This document shows, in pieces, positions 11,556 to 23,764 of a stretch of 64,000 bases of DNA. The stretch's first letter is position 1; each line of letters begins with the position of its first letter. Source of the stretch: Saccopteryx bilineata (Eukaryota > Chordata > Mammalia > Chiroptera > Emballonuridae); NCBI RefSeq assembly GCF_036850765.1, contig NC_089496.1:52955613-53019612 (forward strand). Direction: 5' to 3'. The position numbers and the translations under genes are program-made. The notes beneath the pieces were generated by a model. That model was not told the DNA's origin. It did not search any database and saw only the letters and a program-made list of their open reading frames with translations.

Positions 11556-13779
11556 TAAAACTTCTGTATTAATTTGTTTTTGTTGATGTTCTGAGCCATT
11601 TGGAGGTTTTAAATGGAAGAGGGATCAGATTTGCATTTCAGAAGGAACCAGGACACCAGTGGAGGGAGGGGTTGGAGGGGGGTGTGGCCAAGCCTGACAG
11701 GGACAGCGTGCTTACCAGGTGCTGAGCGAAGACACCCCAGGATGGGCAAAGCAGGGGACAAGCAGGACCAAGACTCACTCAGAAGGCAGGACTTCGACTA
11801 CGGGCTGCTCAGGAGTGAGAAGGGAAGACCTTCCCCATGGATGCTCTCATCTAAGCGGCCAAGCTCAGACAGGGCATGCCTTTTGGTTTGTTGGTTAACT
11901 CAGGAAAGCAATAAGAAAGTCAAAGCAGATATTTCTAAGAAACCCACAAAACCAGCTCTAAGAGGAGAAGAAGCTTGGTCTTTATAAACAGCATCTCTGC
12001 ATCCAGCAACTTCAGGGTCCAGGAAAACCTGACCCCTTTCTTAGTAAGCCATCAGACTTCCCTCTCTCCTTCAAAAGTATTTCTGTTTGGATCGCTAGAC
12101 CATGCAGGCGTTCTGCGCAGATCCGGGTGTGAGAAGTCTTGTGGAATAACTCTTTGAACATCTTTCCTTTAATAGAAACTTGCTGGACAACTGATTTAGT
12201 GTCCACTCTACTGAGAAAACTCTACCCAACAAAGTCGAGCAGAAAAAAAAATCAGTATGCTCCTTCTCTGGCAATGTAAAAGGATTTGAGGAGATTTTAG
12301 ACATTTCTGTGCATGATTTTCCCTGGAATTGGGTAACTATTGATACTTAAAATATATTATGTTTTCCAAAAACCGCACTGAGGGAGAAAGATACCCTCGC
12401 CTTAAAGAACTGTCACCAGGTCCTCTTTAAAAGACAAGAAGTAAAACTTGGCCACATAAATAGATAACGACAGAACTAAAGAAACTGTTGTCAGCTCTTC
12501 ATGTGTAGGAGCCTTTTCACATGTGTTTGGACTCTCCTGTGTGGGGGAGGGTTCACGTAACAGGGAAGCCAGTGTGACCGAGCAAACCTGCGTCCCTGCT
12601 GGAGAGAAATAACGGGGTTCGCAACTGAAATTCAAATGCTCAGGTCACTTATTCTAACCCACATCCAGGGATGACCCGGTGGGAGCCATGCCCTGGGATA
12701 CACGAAAAGGAGACAAAACAGGTATAATTCATCTTTTCAAGGAACTTCCCATCTAGTGAAAAAGGTGAACATCAATCCAGTGATCACTCAAAAAAGTGCA
12801 ACTCAGCCAGGCTGGGGACTCGGGGAGACAGATGTCTGGAAGCCACACCTACAGGGAAGCCGACCCAGTCTGGGGGTGATGCTCTGGGCAGGCTGAGAGC
12901 CGTGCAGAAGCCCTGCGTCCTTTGGGGGTGAGGGGGCTGTGCAGAGGGGAGGGGACGCTTGGGGCAGGCTGAGAGCTGTGCAGAAGCCCTGGTTCCGGAG
13001 GGAATCCTGCGCACCTGAGAAGCTGGGAGGAAGCCGGAGGCACAGGGCAGGTGAGTGAGTGGAGTGGGGTGAGGAGGAATTGGGGGGCAGGGACTCCACT
13101 GTGCTCACTGTGCCAGGACATCAGCCCAGGGGTTTTGCATATTCGGTTGCTTCGGCGCCTGAATAAAGGGTAGTCAAGGTAGACGAAATAATTGTACCCA
13201 CGGTCACAACAACAGTGAGTTCATGTTACATAGAATTCAGTTAGCAATGGCCCTAAATGAAGTGTTGTTCGGGACGGGACTACGGAGCCGAGTGGGGTGG
13301 GATGAGGTTACAGGGCTGTCGCCTGAGGGAGTTGACAAGAGCTCTAGCGTGTTGACAGCCAGAGAGCAGGGCTGTGGGACACCGCCCTTCTGCTGCCAGC
13401 AAACAGCAGGCCAGGCTCTGCGAGGGCTGCATGTGGAAGAGGGAAGACTTCATCCCTGGCGCCGTGTCTGAACTCCTCTCTTTGAGAGGCTGCTCGTGGG
13501 CCGTGTGACGGTCCCACCCCACCCTGGAGCACCTCCGGACCCTGCTGTGTCCCTCCTGCTGCCGCCTCCCACCCATCCTCCAGCCATTACCTCCTCCTTA
13601 CTCCTCCTGCTGACACCCAGAGCTGACCAGTCCCACGACCGTCCCCACCAGCCCACAGCCCGTGCCTGCACTCTTCACGGAGGGAAGAGAGGCTTCCTCC
13701 CCGTGTGAGCCGGGAGAAGCCTCGCGCTCAGGACAAGTAGCAGTGTTGAGAAAAGAGCGGTACCTTTGGGTCAACAGGC
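11556..13779. other. Unique intronic sequence with a small local duplication
   Basis: No gene seen. A segment reading GGCAGGCTGAGAGCYGTGCAG, about 30 bp long, occurs twice near 12884-12914 and 12961-12990. This explains the repeated short peptides in the minus frames. Otherwise ordinary sequence. Confidence 0.45.
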
Positions 13780-14075
13780 GAGCCAAGGACGGAGCCACTG
13801 AGGGGGCCAAAGCGGACCGAGGGAGCCTCCCAGTATGAGGACTTCCGCTGACACTGAGGCTCAGAGGGGACAGGACGGGGCAGGTCACCCCAGGGCGGGC
13901 AGCTGCGTATGAAAACCCAGAATGGAGGAGCGAGCGACACGTGCCGGACGTGGGCGGGAGCGTGAGACGTTGGGGCGCGTTGAAAAACTGGGCCGACTGC
14001 ACGGAGCCCTCGGAGGGGCAGCCGCCGGGCGGGCGAGACGCGTGGGAGTCGGCTTCCGCACGGGAACCTGACGAC
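13780..14075. promoter_or_regulatory. CpG-dense patch, small CpG-island-like
   Basis: From about 13890 to 14070 I count roughly 25 CpG dinucleotides in under 200 bp, including GCCGCCGGGCGGGCGAGACG. This is far above the surrounding intron. No exon, start codon context or promoter TATA is evident. It could be an unmethylated regulatory or orphan CpG island, for example for an unannotated non-coding transcript. Function is inferred. Confidence 0.45.
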
Positions 14076-14185
14076 AGTTGTAGTTTAATGAATTAATACA
14101 ATAAAATCTCGTGAAAAGTGTTTAATATTCTGCTGCTAATGAGATTTAATACAGTAGAAGGTGCTCAACAGAATTCCAGGAGGTG
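14076..14185. promoter_or_regulatory. Candidate conserved non-coding element
   Basis: Immediately after the CpG-dense patch the sequence switches to AT-rich text with repeated homeodomain-type cores (GTTTAATGAATTAATAC, CTGCTAATGAGATTTAAT). No repeat family is recognised. Regulatory status is inferred from composition. Confidence 0.25.
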
Positions 14186-14221
14186 TGAAAATCAAAGGCA
14201 CTTAGGAGAGAACAGTATACT

Positions 14222-14445
14222 CGACTCTTAAATATACATGAAGTTTGTGTGTTTATGAACATACACAATCATATATATGTATGTACATAAATGAGCATCT
14301 ATATAGCATAGGCATAATTATATATAAGTGCATGCATATTACATATATACGTGTATATATCTTTATAAATGGATCTCGACCTCTATATATAGATATAGAT
14401 ATAGATATAGATATAGATATAGATATAGACACACACACACAAAGA
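14222..14445. repeat. AT-rich low complexity with (ATAGAT)n and (CA)n microsatellite
   Basis: ATAT/TGTA-rich sequence leads into an (ATAGAT) hexamer array at about 14385-14429, followed by (CA)6. The open frames reading YRYRYR or IDIDID here are products of the repeat. Confidence 0.9.
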
Positions 14446-15769
14446 CAGACATAAGATACATAGTATACGCCCATTCCTGTGTGTATACATTTCTTCCCGC
14501 GGAGATGTTGCTCTTGGAGATTTTCAGAACCAAGCAGAACAGACCCAAACCTTTATCCGAGCCATGCCTCAAATAAACCATCAATAATTCCACACATACA
14601 TTTAAAAGGTATTTTGGAATACTTTGTACTATGTAAGACAACTCATAAATATGAGTGATTAGAAATTAAAATTAGAATAGACGCACTTACTCAACCAGAA
14701 ATTTCATGCTTTCTCACCACTGTTTACCTAAGCTATCTTGTATGCTAAGCAGTTTAAATTTAAAAGACAGAAGTTATAAAAATGCATACATTCAAATTCA
14801 GCTTTAAAAGTGAAATTAAAAATACATTACGAAATGTAAATCAAGAGGCATTAATTTATGCCACCGTCGCGGTTCCCTCCAAGGGCGTCGCTCTGAGCTC
14901 TCGGCAAACTCGATTTGAGCAGTCATGCTCCAGTTGCAATTAGGTGGAAATTATTCTATCTTCACGGACATGCAAACAGGAGACTGAAGAATAAGTGACC
15001 TGTCCCTGTTTCAAACAGTCTATCGGAAACCGCACAAATAAAAGGACCCACACGTGTCTGTGCTAAATTCTCCTAATACACCGAGTTGGCTCAAAGCGTC
15101 TGGAGAGTCAGGGGAAGCCCTGGGTGGGCCGGGTGTTCACCGCGTGCCACTGACCAGATCCCACGTGCTCACCTGCCCACCTGGAGAATAACATCCTCTT
15201 TCTCTGGGCAGGCAGCGCGAACAGTCTTCTCTCTAGCTCTTCCCCACACACGTATCGTCGTAGATACTATCACAGCTATCTACTTAAACCTGTCTAATCC
15301 TTCGATTTCTGGTCCAGATTTTTCTGGAAAACTCATGCATTTATTTCAGGCGGATGACGGAACAGTTACCTACGCATCAGAACAATGCCCTGGACTGAAA
15401 TCGCAGGAAGTGCTTCGAGACACGTCTCCTCCTGGGAGGCAGACGGAGGTCCTAGAAGAAGAAGGATTTTGGTAGCACAGGCGTTATTAAAAATATTGGG
15501 GCAGGCATCCGCTTCCCACAACTTAGGCACGGCCCCCGACCGACTGGACCAGTCCACTCCTGTCCAGTCTCCAGTGAAAATGCAAAGGGAGAAGCAAAGA
15601 CACAAACAACCAAACCCGAGACAAAAGAAAAAAAAAGGTCCGGCTTGCACAGTGGATGAAAGACGGCTGAGTCATGCCTCCGCCTCTCCCTTTCTTTAAA
15701 CAGGCAATTTGGCTGCACCTATTAGATTTTAAAAGGCGTGAACGTTTCGGCCCAGATAATCTGATCCGT
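14446..15769. other. Unique intronic sequence
   Basis: No gene or identifiable repeat. The open frames of 90-130 residues at 15086-15700 do not resemble a known family. Confidence 0.4.
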
Positions 15770-15990
15770 CTATCCAGCAGAAGCAATTGGGCACGACACA
15801 AGGACAGAGCCTCGGCACCATCATAGCAACGTTACTTGTAGCAGCAGAAAAGAAAGGAAAAACACCCCACCACCATGGAAGTGTTCGACAAGAAAGAAAT
15901 GGCTCAAAAACGATCACGCATTTAAACGAGGGAAATGCTAGGCACAGAGGACAAATAATGAGCTAGGTTCCTGGTGATAGAACGTTCATG
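15770..15990 (+). mobile_element. Possible old LINE-1 3' fragment
   Basis: The text 'CATCATAGCAACGTTACTTGTAGCAGCAGAAAAG...GGAAAAACACC...' parallels the L1 stretch that normally reads 'AGCAGCATTATTCATAATAGCCAAAAA...GGAAACAACC'. Divergence is high and the ends are not defined. Confidence 0.35.
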
Positions 15991-16131
15991 ACAAATCTAG
16001 ATTTTAAAAATAATAATAGTAATAAAATACAGGTAGGTCCACGCGTCTGTACTTCCGGGAGCGTTTAAAATGACAGAAGGAGACAGTCAAACCTTAAGAG
16101 TGTTTACCTCATGAGGATAAGATAATGAGGC

Positions 16132-16900
16132 CCTTTTTTTTTTTTTTTTTCAGTGTCTCTTTATTTTATACAATTCAATAGCTGGGTTTTTAAAACTTAG
16201 GTCATGTAAAAATGAGAAAACAAATAAAAAGGTTGACTGCAAAACAGAAGCTTTCTGGGAAGAGGCTGCTGCTTGCTCCCAGGTTGATAGTCAAGGTCGA
16301 CGACCACTCTAAGGATGAGGGGGCCGCCCCTCCCACTGCCCTAATGTCCCGGACACCAAAGCTGGAGCCCTTCCCATGAGAACCCGCTCTCAGCATCCAT
16401 TCAGTGACTATTTGCCCCAGCAGGCATCACAGACAGGGGGGCGGACAGGGGGGGACGGACACGGCCAGAGAGGGAAGGGATGGTGACAAATGGCATTTTG
16501 GAAGGTTGAGATCATCTCATGGTAAAGACATCGATGTGAGGAAGAGGCAAGAAGAACCTTGGAACCAGTACAGTTTGAAAGCTGTAGCTTTTCACGTTCT
16601 GTTGCCAAGACAGACAGGGAAGTCTGACCTAAGGTCATGAGGATATGTCTAATCTTCTGCACAGTCAGATATGAAAGGAGTAGGAGGTGATGTTGCACCT
16701 CTTCCCAGGACGGTCCTGAAAGGTTCATCACCATTGCATCCTGGTCAACAGGTGAGAGGCTATGCATACACCATGCTCGTTAGCTAGAGAGATGTCAGCG
16801 AGATTCAGTGAGCACCGAAGGACCTAGAGCAATCTATCTATCCTGTTGGTCAGCAAATGCCAAACACACCTAAGTTACATCCTCCTCAAACATCCACAGA
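16132..16900 (-). pseudogene. Possible processed retrocopy (3' UTR type), parent unknown
   Basis: A run of about 18 T at 16134-16151 is followed by CAGTGTCTCTTTATTTTATAC. On the minus strand this reads as ...AAAATAAAGAGACACTG then poly(A), that is, an AATAAA signal about 15 nt before an A tail. This is the signature of a reverse-transcribed mRNA 3' end. The rest (16152 to about 16900) is non-repetitive and has a 120-residue minus frame at 16408-16767 that I do not recognise. No target duplication was confirmed. A chance T run is the alternative. Confidence 0.35.
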
Positions 16901-18008
16901 ACAAATCTGCAGCGATGAAAACGCTGTTAGGTGTGAGAGGGAAGCATAACCCTGCGCAGGGTCCAGAAAGGGTAAGAAGTGGAATCCTATACAGTATTGG
17001 AGCCTATTTGGAGTGAAAACCCTACCATCTCCTCAAGCAGTCCTCACATGCAGGCTGCATAGAGAATTAAAAACGCCAGCAAGGCGTTTATTTCTTAGTA
17101 TGGGGTTAACTGTTTCACATGGCCCATAATAAATAAAAATAATAAAGAAAAAAGAAAAACAACATTTTGTTAAAAGACAAACGTCAGAAACAATGTCTCT
17201 TAACACTGTACTACCTTCACCGATATGCTGGTACAAGTCAATCATCTTATAAAAAATAAAAGGAAAATCAGAATTAGATGCCAGTCCATGATGTCCCATG
17301 GTTGGGTCACACACAATCACAGGACGCTGTGGTGAGCAGGAAGGCTCGGGCGCGAGGAGCGAAGCTTTTAAAGCAGAAGGTACCGCTGTTGGAATGCCTG
17401 TGGGGCAATGGAGAGTGTGCTTTCTTAGAAATGGTGATTCTTTGAAGCAGTCAAGTGGATTTCAAATGGAAAAAAAAAAAATTGGAACGTTTTCTCTACT
17501 ATTTCCATCCAAAAGATATACAGAAACTACATCGGACGTGGCTCCGGCCCCCAGCTTGAATTTTTGTGAATGAATCACAGAGTGAATAAGCCATTCTGCT
17601 GCCTCACGAAGGAGCGGCCTCCGCTGGGATCAGAAATTAACAACAGAGGCAGAGCGAAGCCTCGGAGACGTGTCAGGACAATTCAAGTTTCCCTGCCCAA
17701 GTGGGACTAAAACCCATCACTGCTGTTGCTCCCCCTCCCCCAAACCTTGGCTCTGTTTCCTTCCTTCCGCCCCACACAAATACCCACGCAGTACCAAAGG
17801 GTGGTAAGAAAATCAAGCAGCTGCACTGGCAAAAAAAATAACGTGTTTTTTCTTTGTTCTTACTTTATTACCACCAGTGTGATCACTTTATGGTGTTCCG
17901 TACTGGCAGTCGTCCAGCTTGCAACACATCCACTACCCTCAGAGCACATTTTGTATTAATAAGTTAATTGTTATCAAATAAATGATAAAAAGACATTATT
18001 AGCGGATT
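16901..18008. other. Unique intronic sequence
   Basis: No gene or named repeat recognised. Confidence 0.4.
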
Positions 18009-18490
18009 AACTGATATCCCCCCCCCCCAAAAAAAATGTCCACATTCTAATTGCTGGAACCTGTGAAAGGGGTCTAATTGGGAAAAGGGGTCTCTGCGAG
18101 AAAATGACATTGAGGATCTCAGGCTAAGAGCACCCTCCATTACTCGGGCAGACCCCAAATCCAATGACAAGTCCTTACAGGAGACACCCTGAGGAACAAC
18201 CCATAGGGAGGTGCGATGCCACATGAAGATGGAGGTGGAGAATAGGGCGGTATCGCCCCCAGTCCGGGAGTGCCTGCGGACAGCCACCAGACGCCCCGGA
18301 AGCAAGAGGACAGCCACCAGATGCCCCGGAAGCAAGAACTGTGTGCTTACGGTGGGGGCCGGGGGCGGGGGGGCTCAGCCCTGTGAACGCCTTCATTCCA
18401 GACCTCTGGTTTGAGGGACGAGACAGGTTCAGGTCTGGTGTTTTCAGCCACCCAGTCCAGTCCGTGATGGCTTGCTCTGGTGTCGTAACT
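18009..18490 (+). mobile_element. MaLR-type LTR (MLT1-like)
   Basis: It follows the MaLR LTR in order. There is a C run with AAAATGTCCACATTCTAATTG, 'GGAACCTGTGAAA', 'GGGTCTCTGCGAG', 'CCCCAAATCCAATGACAAG', 'CCACATGAAGATGGAGG', 'GCCACCAGA', 'TTCCAGACCTCTGG' and a terminal 'TTTTCAGCCACCCAG'. A 30-bp internal tandem duplication (GGACAGCCACCAGAYGCCCC...) lies at about 18278-18337. Old and non-coding. Confidence 0.72.
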
Positions 18491-18599
18491 GCCACCACCT
18501 CCTTCCTTTCATTCAAAGGTTATAAATTAATCACACTCCCCAAACACTAGCTGCACATCAGAAACGGGGATAAGATTTTATAGTCTTTTTTTTTTTTTT

Positions 18600-18720
18600 T
18601 TCTCATTTAACCTTCCTAACAGCCCTGTGAAGGTGACATCCTTATTAACTCACATTGTAGAGGAAGAAACAGAGAACAAAAGTCAGACCTAAGTCAGTCT
18701 GATTCTGGTCCAGGCTCCTC
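18600..18720 (-). repeat. MIR fragment
   Basis: It reads TCATTTAACCTTCCTAACAG, CCCTGTGAAGGTGACATCC, ACTCACATTGTAGAGGAAG and AAACAGAGA. This is the reverse orientation of the MIR central-to-3' part. Confidence 0.65.
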
Positions 18721-18784
18721 CGCTAGGAAGTACGAGGGGGGAGGGGAGAGCGCACAGCAAATGGATAGGTCTTTGCTCCCATCT

Positions 18785-18862
18785 GCACTTCAAACAGTCT
18801 CTGGCAGGGGAGGGGGGAGAGGGAGGCAAGGAGGGCGAGGGAGGGAGAGGGAGGGCGAGGTG
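18785..18862. repeat. GGGA-rich purine tract
   Basis: Imperfect (GGGA)/(GGGC) runs make an almost pure G/A stretch of about 75 bp. Simple sequence with no gene content. Confidence 0.8.
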
Positions 18863-19052
18863 GGCAGGTGGCACTCATTCAGTTACATTTGTAAACACTT
18901 CTGAACGTTTGTATTACATATTTAAAAAAGTAAATAACAGAAGAAAACAGTTGCCTCATTAAAGAAAACGTAAATCACAAATGAATAACAAGAGATAGAT
19001 GAAAATACAAATGTGTGAACGAAAGGAACAGCTTGGGGAACATACATTACAT

Positions 19053-19384
19053 CAGAGGTCCCCAAACTTTTTTCACGGGGGGCCAGTTCACTGTGCCTCA
19101 GACCATTGGAGGGCCAGACTATAAAAAAAAACTATGAACAAATCCCTATGCACACTGCACATATCTTATTTTAAAGTAAAAAGACAAAACTGAAATAAAT
19201 ACAATATTTAAAATAAAGAACAAGTAAATTTAAATCAACAAACTGACCAGTATTTCAATGGGAACTATGCTCCTCTCACTGACCACCAATGAAAGAGGTG
19301 CCCCTTCCAGAAGTGCGGCGGGGGCCAGATAAATGGCCTCAGGGGGTCGCATGCAGCCCGTGGGCCGTAGTTTGGGCACCCCTG
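19053..19384 (+). mobile_element. Non-autonomous hAT element, copy 1 (CAGRGGTCCCCAAAC family)
   Basis: Ends are CAGAGGTCCCCAAAC and GTTTGGGCACCCCTG inverted. A perfect 8-bp target duplication CATTACAT lies at 19045-19052 and 19385-19392, the hallmark of hAT transposition. It is the same family as the elements at 43351 and 56069 but has lost about 30 bp (the GCCTGCTTTTGGCTAATGAG part) near position 19270. No transposase frame. Confidence 0.93.
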
Positions 19385-19392
19385 CATTACAT

Positions 19393-19672
19393 CATACTCA
19401 CAGAAGAAGGAAACACGTCAAGAAAGCATTAGCTGACTCATGGAGTGACGCGGACCTACGTGTTGTTACTTAAGTACAAGTCAACCCTTCCCTACAATAC
19501 AACCAGACTCTCACACCTTCCGCCCCTCTGTAAGCACTTGTCTGACCGCTGAGGACAGGTGAGGGCTCTCCAGGGCCCAGAGTCCAAGCCTCTCCCTCGG
19601 GCATTTCTTTCATTGTAGTTCTGGAAAGATGGATAATGCAGCTCAAGAGGGTGTATAAATTAGGTGTCTCAA
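19393..19672. other. Unique intronic sequence
   Basis: Nothing recognisable. Confidence 0.4.
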
Positions 19673-19685
19673 AATGCAGATTATG

Positions 19686-20062
19686 ACGCTGGTCACTTGG
19701 CTCAGTGGTAGAGCGTCAGCCTAGTGTGTGGAAGTCCTGGGTTCGATTCCTGGCCAGGGCTCACAGGAGAAGCACCCATCTGCTTCTCCACCCTTCCTAT
19801 TCTCCTTTTTCTCTGTCTCTCTCTCTTCCCCTCCCACAGCTGAGGCTCCATGGAAGCAAAGTTGGCCCGGGCGCTAAGGATGGCTCCATAGGCACTAGAA
19901 TGGCTCCTGTTGCAACGAACCAATGCTCAAGATGGGCAGAGCATCGCCCCCTAGTGGGCACGCCAGGTGGATCCTGGTCAGGCGCATGCGTGAGTCTGTC
20001 TCTCTGCCTCTCTGCTTCTCACTTCAGAAAAATACTAAAAACAAAACAACAACAAAAAAAAA
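19686..20062 (+). repeat. Bat tRNA-derived SINE, short-body family
   Basis: It runs from a mutated head (ACGCTGGTCACTTGGCTCAG) to the tail CTTCAGAAAAATACTAAAAAC. Target duplication ATGCAGAYTATG lies at about 19674-19685 and 20064-20075 with one mismatch. It lacks about 20 bp of the 'CTGTGGCCTCTGCCTCAGG' segment. Confidence 0.9.
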
Positions 20063-20075
20063 CATGCAGACTATG

Positions 20076-21734
20076 GCATTATTGAATTATTAGCAAGAGA
20101 GTTATAAACCCTTATCCTCAGATTTAAGAAAACAGAGGTTTTCTGTGCTGAGAGACTTGCGTTTAGACCTAGAATTAGAAGGAAATAGTTATGACCTCTG
20201 ATAGCGACTCTGACATAAAATTTTAAATGTCTGTGCCTTTCACAACTATCCTCCTACCTATGGTGTGGGATGGGAGGGCTTCTTCCTGTCCTCTGCCCTC
20301 TTCCTAGGAGTTTTCCTTAACAAGCCACTCTTCTTCCCATTAAAAATGTTTCAAACCAAAACAACAACGAGATAAATTTTTATCCATGCCATTCATACCA
20401 ATTAGCATTTTGTCATACCTCCACAACTCCTCAATATGCCAGTCAAAGGTGGTGCTGCGTCGCTCTGGGGGACACACACATTCCAACCCCCTAAAGATAA
20501 TTAAGCAGATTATAGTGCACACCAGTAAAATCTAGGTCAAACCTAATAACCTTCCCACAGCGGCAGCCAGGGGACCTACGAAGCGCCCCGGCCATGAACG
20601 AGACATGAGCATGAAGCCAAAACAAATTCAGGGACTTCCCAGGATGTCCTCTCTCCATCTGCTGACTTTCGCTCGACTTTCTCTCTTCCGTGTATTTACA
20701 GTACTCTCAAAGTTAACGTCTGAGTTCCCTGCTTTCAGTAGAGTGTTTGAGATCGCAAACGGATGACTGCTAATTAGGTGTTTGTCTGTTTTTTTATTGA
20801 TTTGCCCTATTGGGACTCCCCAACACGAGCCATAAGAGACAGAAAGTGGCTGGGGTGGAATATTGTATACTGAACACCCCGAAACCCTCAGAGTACCAGG
20901 ATCTCAATCTCAGAGAGCACCTCTGGGCTTGCCTGCGCTACCCAGCGCTGCTCTCTCCGAGACGCCGCCTGTTTTCCGGACGGTGCACATTGCGTTCCAC
21001 GCAGCAGTGGGGGTGCGTTTCCAAGCACCCTCCAGAGGGCAAGGGATTCAGGGGCGTGTCTAACTCGTGGCTTGTTCCTCCGGGAAAGACAAACCAAAAG
21101 TGCCCTTCCAAAAAATATTTTTACATACACACAGTTTATTCCCCTCACAATCAAATTCAGTGATTCTTTTTTGGGGGTGGGGAGGGGAGTTTTATGAATA
21201 CCTGTGGCAAACAAAGACATGAGGGAAGACCACAGCAATTCAGCTTCCTGCCTTGAGGGCTGGCACCCCCGCTGGGGACACAGTGGGATGTGCCCGAGGC
21301 TGGAACAGGGTGGCCATGATGTCTGACCACCGGGGGCTTGGGGGAGAGAGGGGGCAGGGCTACTCTGGAGAGTTCCAAACATCCTGCAGGTGTCTTCAAG
21401 ATGCAAAGGCCACTGACCAGCTCTTTTTTTTTTAAAGGTTTTGGGAGTAACTCGGCTTTTTGCTACTTTTAGGCCCAGCATTCCATCATTTACCCTGCGT
21501 TACTGGGGCGACAGGCAGGTGTCAGGTAGTTCTGACTGTCCTAGGCCGGGAATCTGTCCTGTGTTCTTACATTTTTGAAACAGTATTTTATTGTATTTAC
21601 TAGGCTTTCCTAAGCTGCTAGCTCCCATTATGCTTGTAGATTTAAAAAAGAAATGATAATTATGGGGAATGTCATACTCATCATCATCATCCTCCCCATG
21701 ACACACCTCTCTCTCCCCCAGTCACTGGTCTGAG
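20076..21734. other. Unique intronic sequence
   Basis: No gene recognised. A 197-residue minus frame (20888-21481) exists but has no recognisable domain, no splice context and no repeat explanation. I treat it as chance. Confidence 0.4.
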
Positions 21735-21975
21735 TCTGTGTTGTTTAAAAAAAGAAAGTATTTTGAGAAAAGTATAGACTTATAGGGAGTTATAATAACA
21801 GTAGAGAGAGTGTTCATATACATTTCACCTAGATTCACCTAATGTTAACATCACATATAACCATAGTACATGATCAAAAATAAGTAACAGTGGTTTAATA
21901 CTATTAACTAAACTACAAACTTCACTCAAATTTCAACAGTTTTTTTTTTTCCACTGATATCTTTTTTATCCTCTG
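21735..21975 (-). mobile_element. LINE-1 3'-region fragment
   Basis: It contains 'TTCATATACATTTCACCTAG', 'CACCTAATGTTAACATCACA', 'ATAACCATAGTACATGATC', 'ACTATTAACTAAACTACAAA' and 'TTTTTCCACTGATATC'. I know this series from the antisense of old mammalian L1 3' regions. Orientation is inferred. Confidence 0.65.
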
Positions 21976-22824
21976 ACAACTTGACTTAAAAAGAAATTTG
22001 GTAAATTACCAGTTAAAGCTTTGTTCAATAGAATAAGCTTTGCTCAATGTGATTTTTGTTTGTTTGTTTAACCTTGGCTGAACTCTTGACACAACAGATA
22101 CACAGAAGTGCATGTTTCAGAGTTCTATTCCTCACTCTAACACCAGAGGCAGCCCCACCGTGGAGGGAAGGTAAGGTCCCACCGTGAGGCTCCACGGAGC
22201 GGAGCGAGGCATCTGGAAGTCCCTGTCTTGGCAGAAGAGCGGCCGCTGCGATGCCCACAGGGAGAGCGTGTCCGCCAACAACATCAGGGGCCCCGCTCTG
22301 CCCTGCGTCAAAGCGGGAGGCCACCTGTGGACAGCGTCTCTGCACAGCCCTCGTTTCCTCCCCTCGACGTTATTTCTTATCTCATTATCCAACAGAGCTA
22401 AGGTGCTTTACTCCAGATGACTACTCTCTGTCAGAGCTTCACTGCCAACCGCACAGAATCCTAGAAGCCAGGCCAGGGAGAGAGACGCCGGCGAGGACAC
22501 CCCCGCTGGGTTCTTCTTCCGCCCCCCAGCCCCCGCCCCCTTCAGCCTGCAGCATCCGCCAGGATCACCTTGTCCTTCCCTTGATCCCGTTGCGTGGAGG
22601 AGGGGAGCTCAGAATAACAAGTGCGCTTAACCACCTGTGGCACCCCACAAGGGACAGCGTCTTGACATAAACAACGTGACGTGGGCCGTCTGCATTGCTT
22701 TGGAACAAGGAACAGATGTCATCTGTCCTGGAAGTGAGCTATGGACGGCTTCTGTGCAGCTGGTCGGACAGTGGCTTGGGAAGAGTCCTCCAAGGTCACT
22801 GCCATGAGTCAGAAACGATCTTCT
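21976..22824. other. Unique intronic sequence
   Basis: No gene seen. 22180-22300 is locally CpG-rich and contains a NotI site (GCGGCCGC near 22240), but no exon structure. Confidence 0.4.
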
Positions 22825-22840
22825 CTATGCTGTCATTTCT

Positions 22841-23210
22841 CTTTTTTTTTTGTATTTTTCCAAAGCTGGAAACGGGGAGGCAGTCAGACATACTCCCGCA
22901 TTGCCTGACCAGGATCCACTCGGAATGCCCACCAGGGGGCGATGCTCTGCCCTTCTGGGGCATCGCTCTGCCGCAATCAGAGCCACTCTAGCGCCTGAGG
23001 CAGAGACCACAGAGCCATCTTCAGCGCCCGGGCCAACTTGGCTGCAATGGAGCCTTGGCTGCGGGAGGGGAAGAGAGAGACAGAGAGGAAAGAGAGGGGG
23101 AGGGGTGGAGAAGCAGATGGGCGCTTCTCCTATGTGCCCTGGCCGGGAATCGAACCCGAGACTCCTGCACGCCAGGCCAACGCTCTACCACTGAGCCAAC
23201 CGGCCAGGGC
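22841..23210 (-). repeat. Bat tRNA-derived SINE with perfect 16-bp target duplication
   Basis: Full-length reverse copy. The tail is at the left after a T run, and the head is at the right (GAGCCAACCGGCCAGGGC). CTATGCTGTCATTTCT occurs at 22825-22840 and 23211-23226 without mismatch. This indicates L1-type target-primed insertion and a fairly recent event. Confidence 0.95.
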
Positions 23211-23764
23211 CTATGCTGTCATTTCTAAGCTTACTGAAGACACATTTCAGATTTGGATCATCAGCTTAAAAAAAAAAAAAAAATGAACAGCCATAGAATT
23301 TCCCTCCATTAAGTAAGAATCAACCTGGCTCCGTGTCCCCCAGCCCTCCCAGACAACATTCGCCGTGCCCCGATGCTAGGAAAACAGTGATTCCACTACT
23401 CTGCTCTGAGCACGAAAGCATGTAGAAAACTGCAGAAATTACTGTTCTTTGTTAAAGAGTTTGTTGGGAGGCCGGGTGCTCAGGAGATAATGTATGTGCT
23501 AACGTTTGTACGTTGTAAAGGAATAATATGTCAACTTTGGGCTTCAACAAAACGCTACTTATTTATCTCTTCCAAAGATTCTTGCATATAAAAATCCTAA
23601 AATGTTTGTCAATTGTCTACTATTGATGGTCCAAAGGACCTTGGGAATGTAAAGAGATGCTGACGTCACTAATTATATTTAAATAAACACAGTAGAAATG
23701 TTTATACAAGTTATAAACAGCTCAATCAATTTGGAGCTAGCTATAATTAGATATATGTATTTTA

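Noticed and set aside
20888..21481. 197-residue minus-strand frame
   Set aside because: No recognisable family, no repeat or exon structure, composition like surrounding non-coding DNA. Long chance frames are expected in 64 kb of moderately GC-rich DNA.
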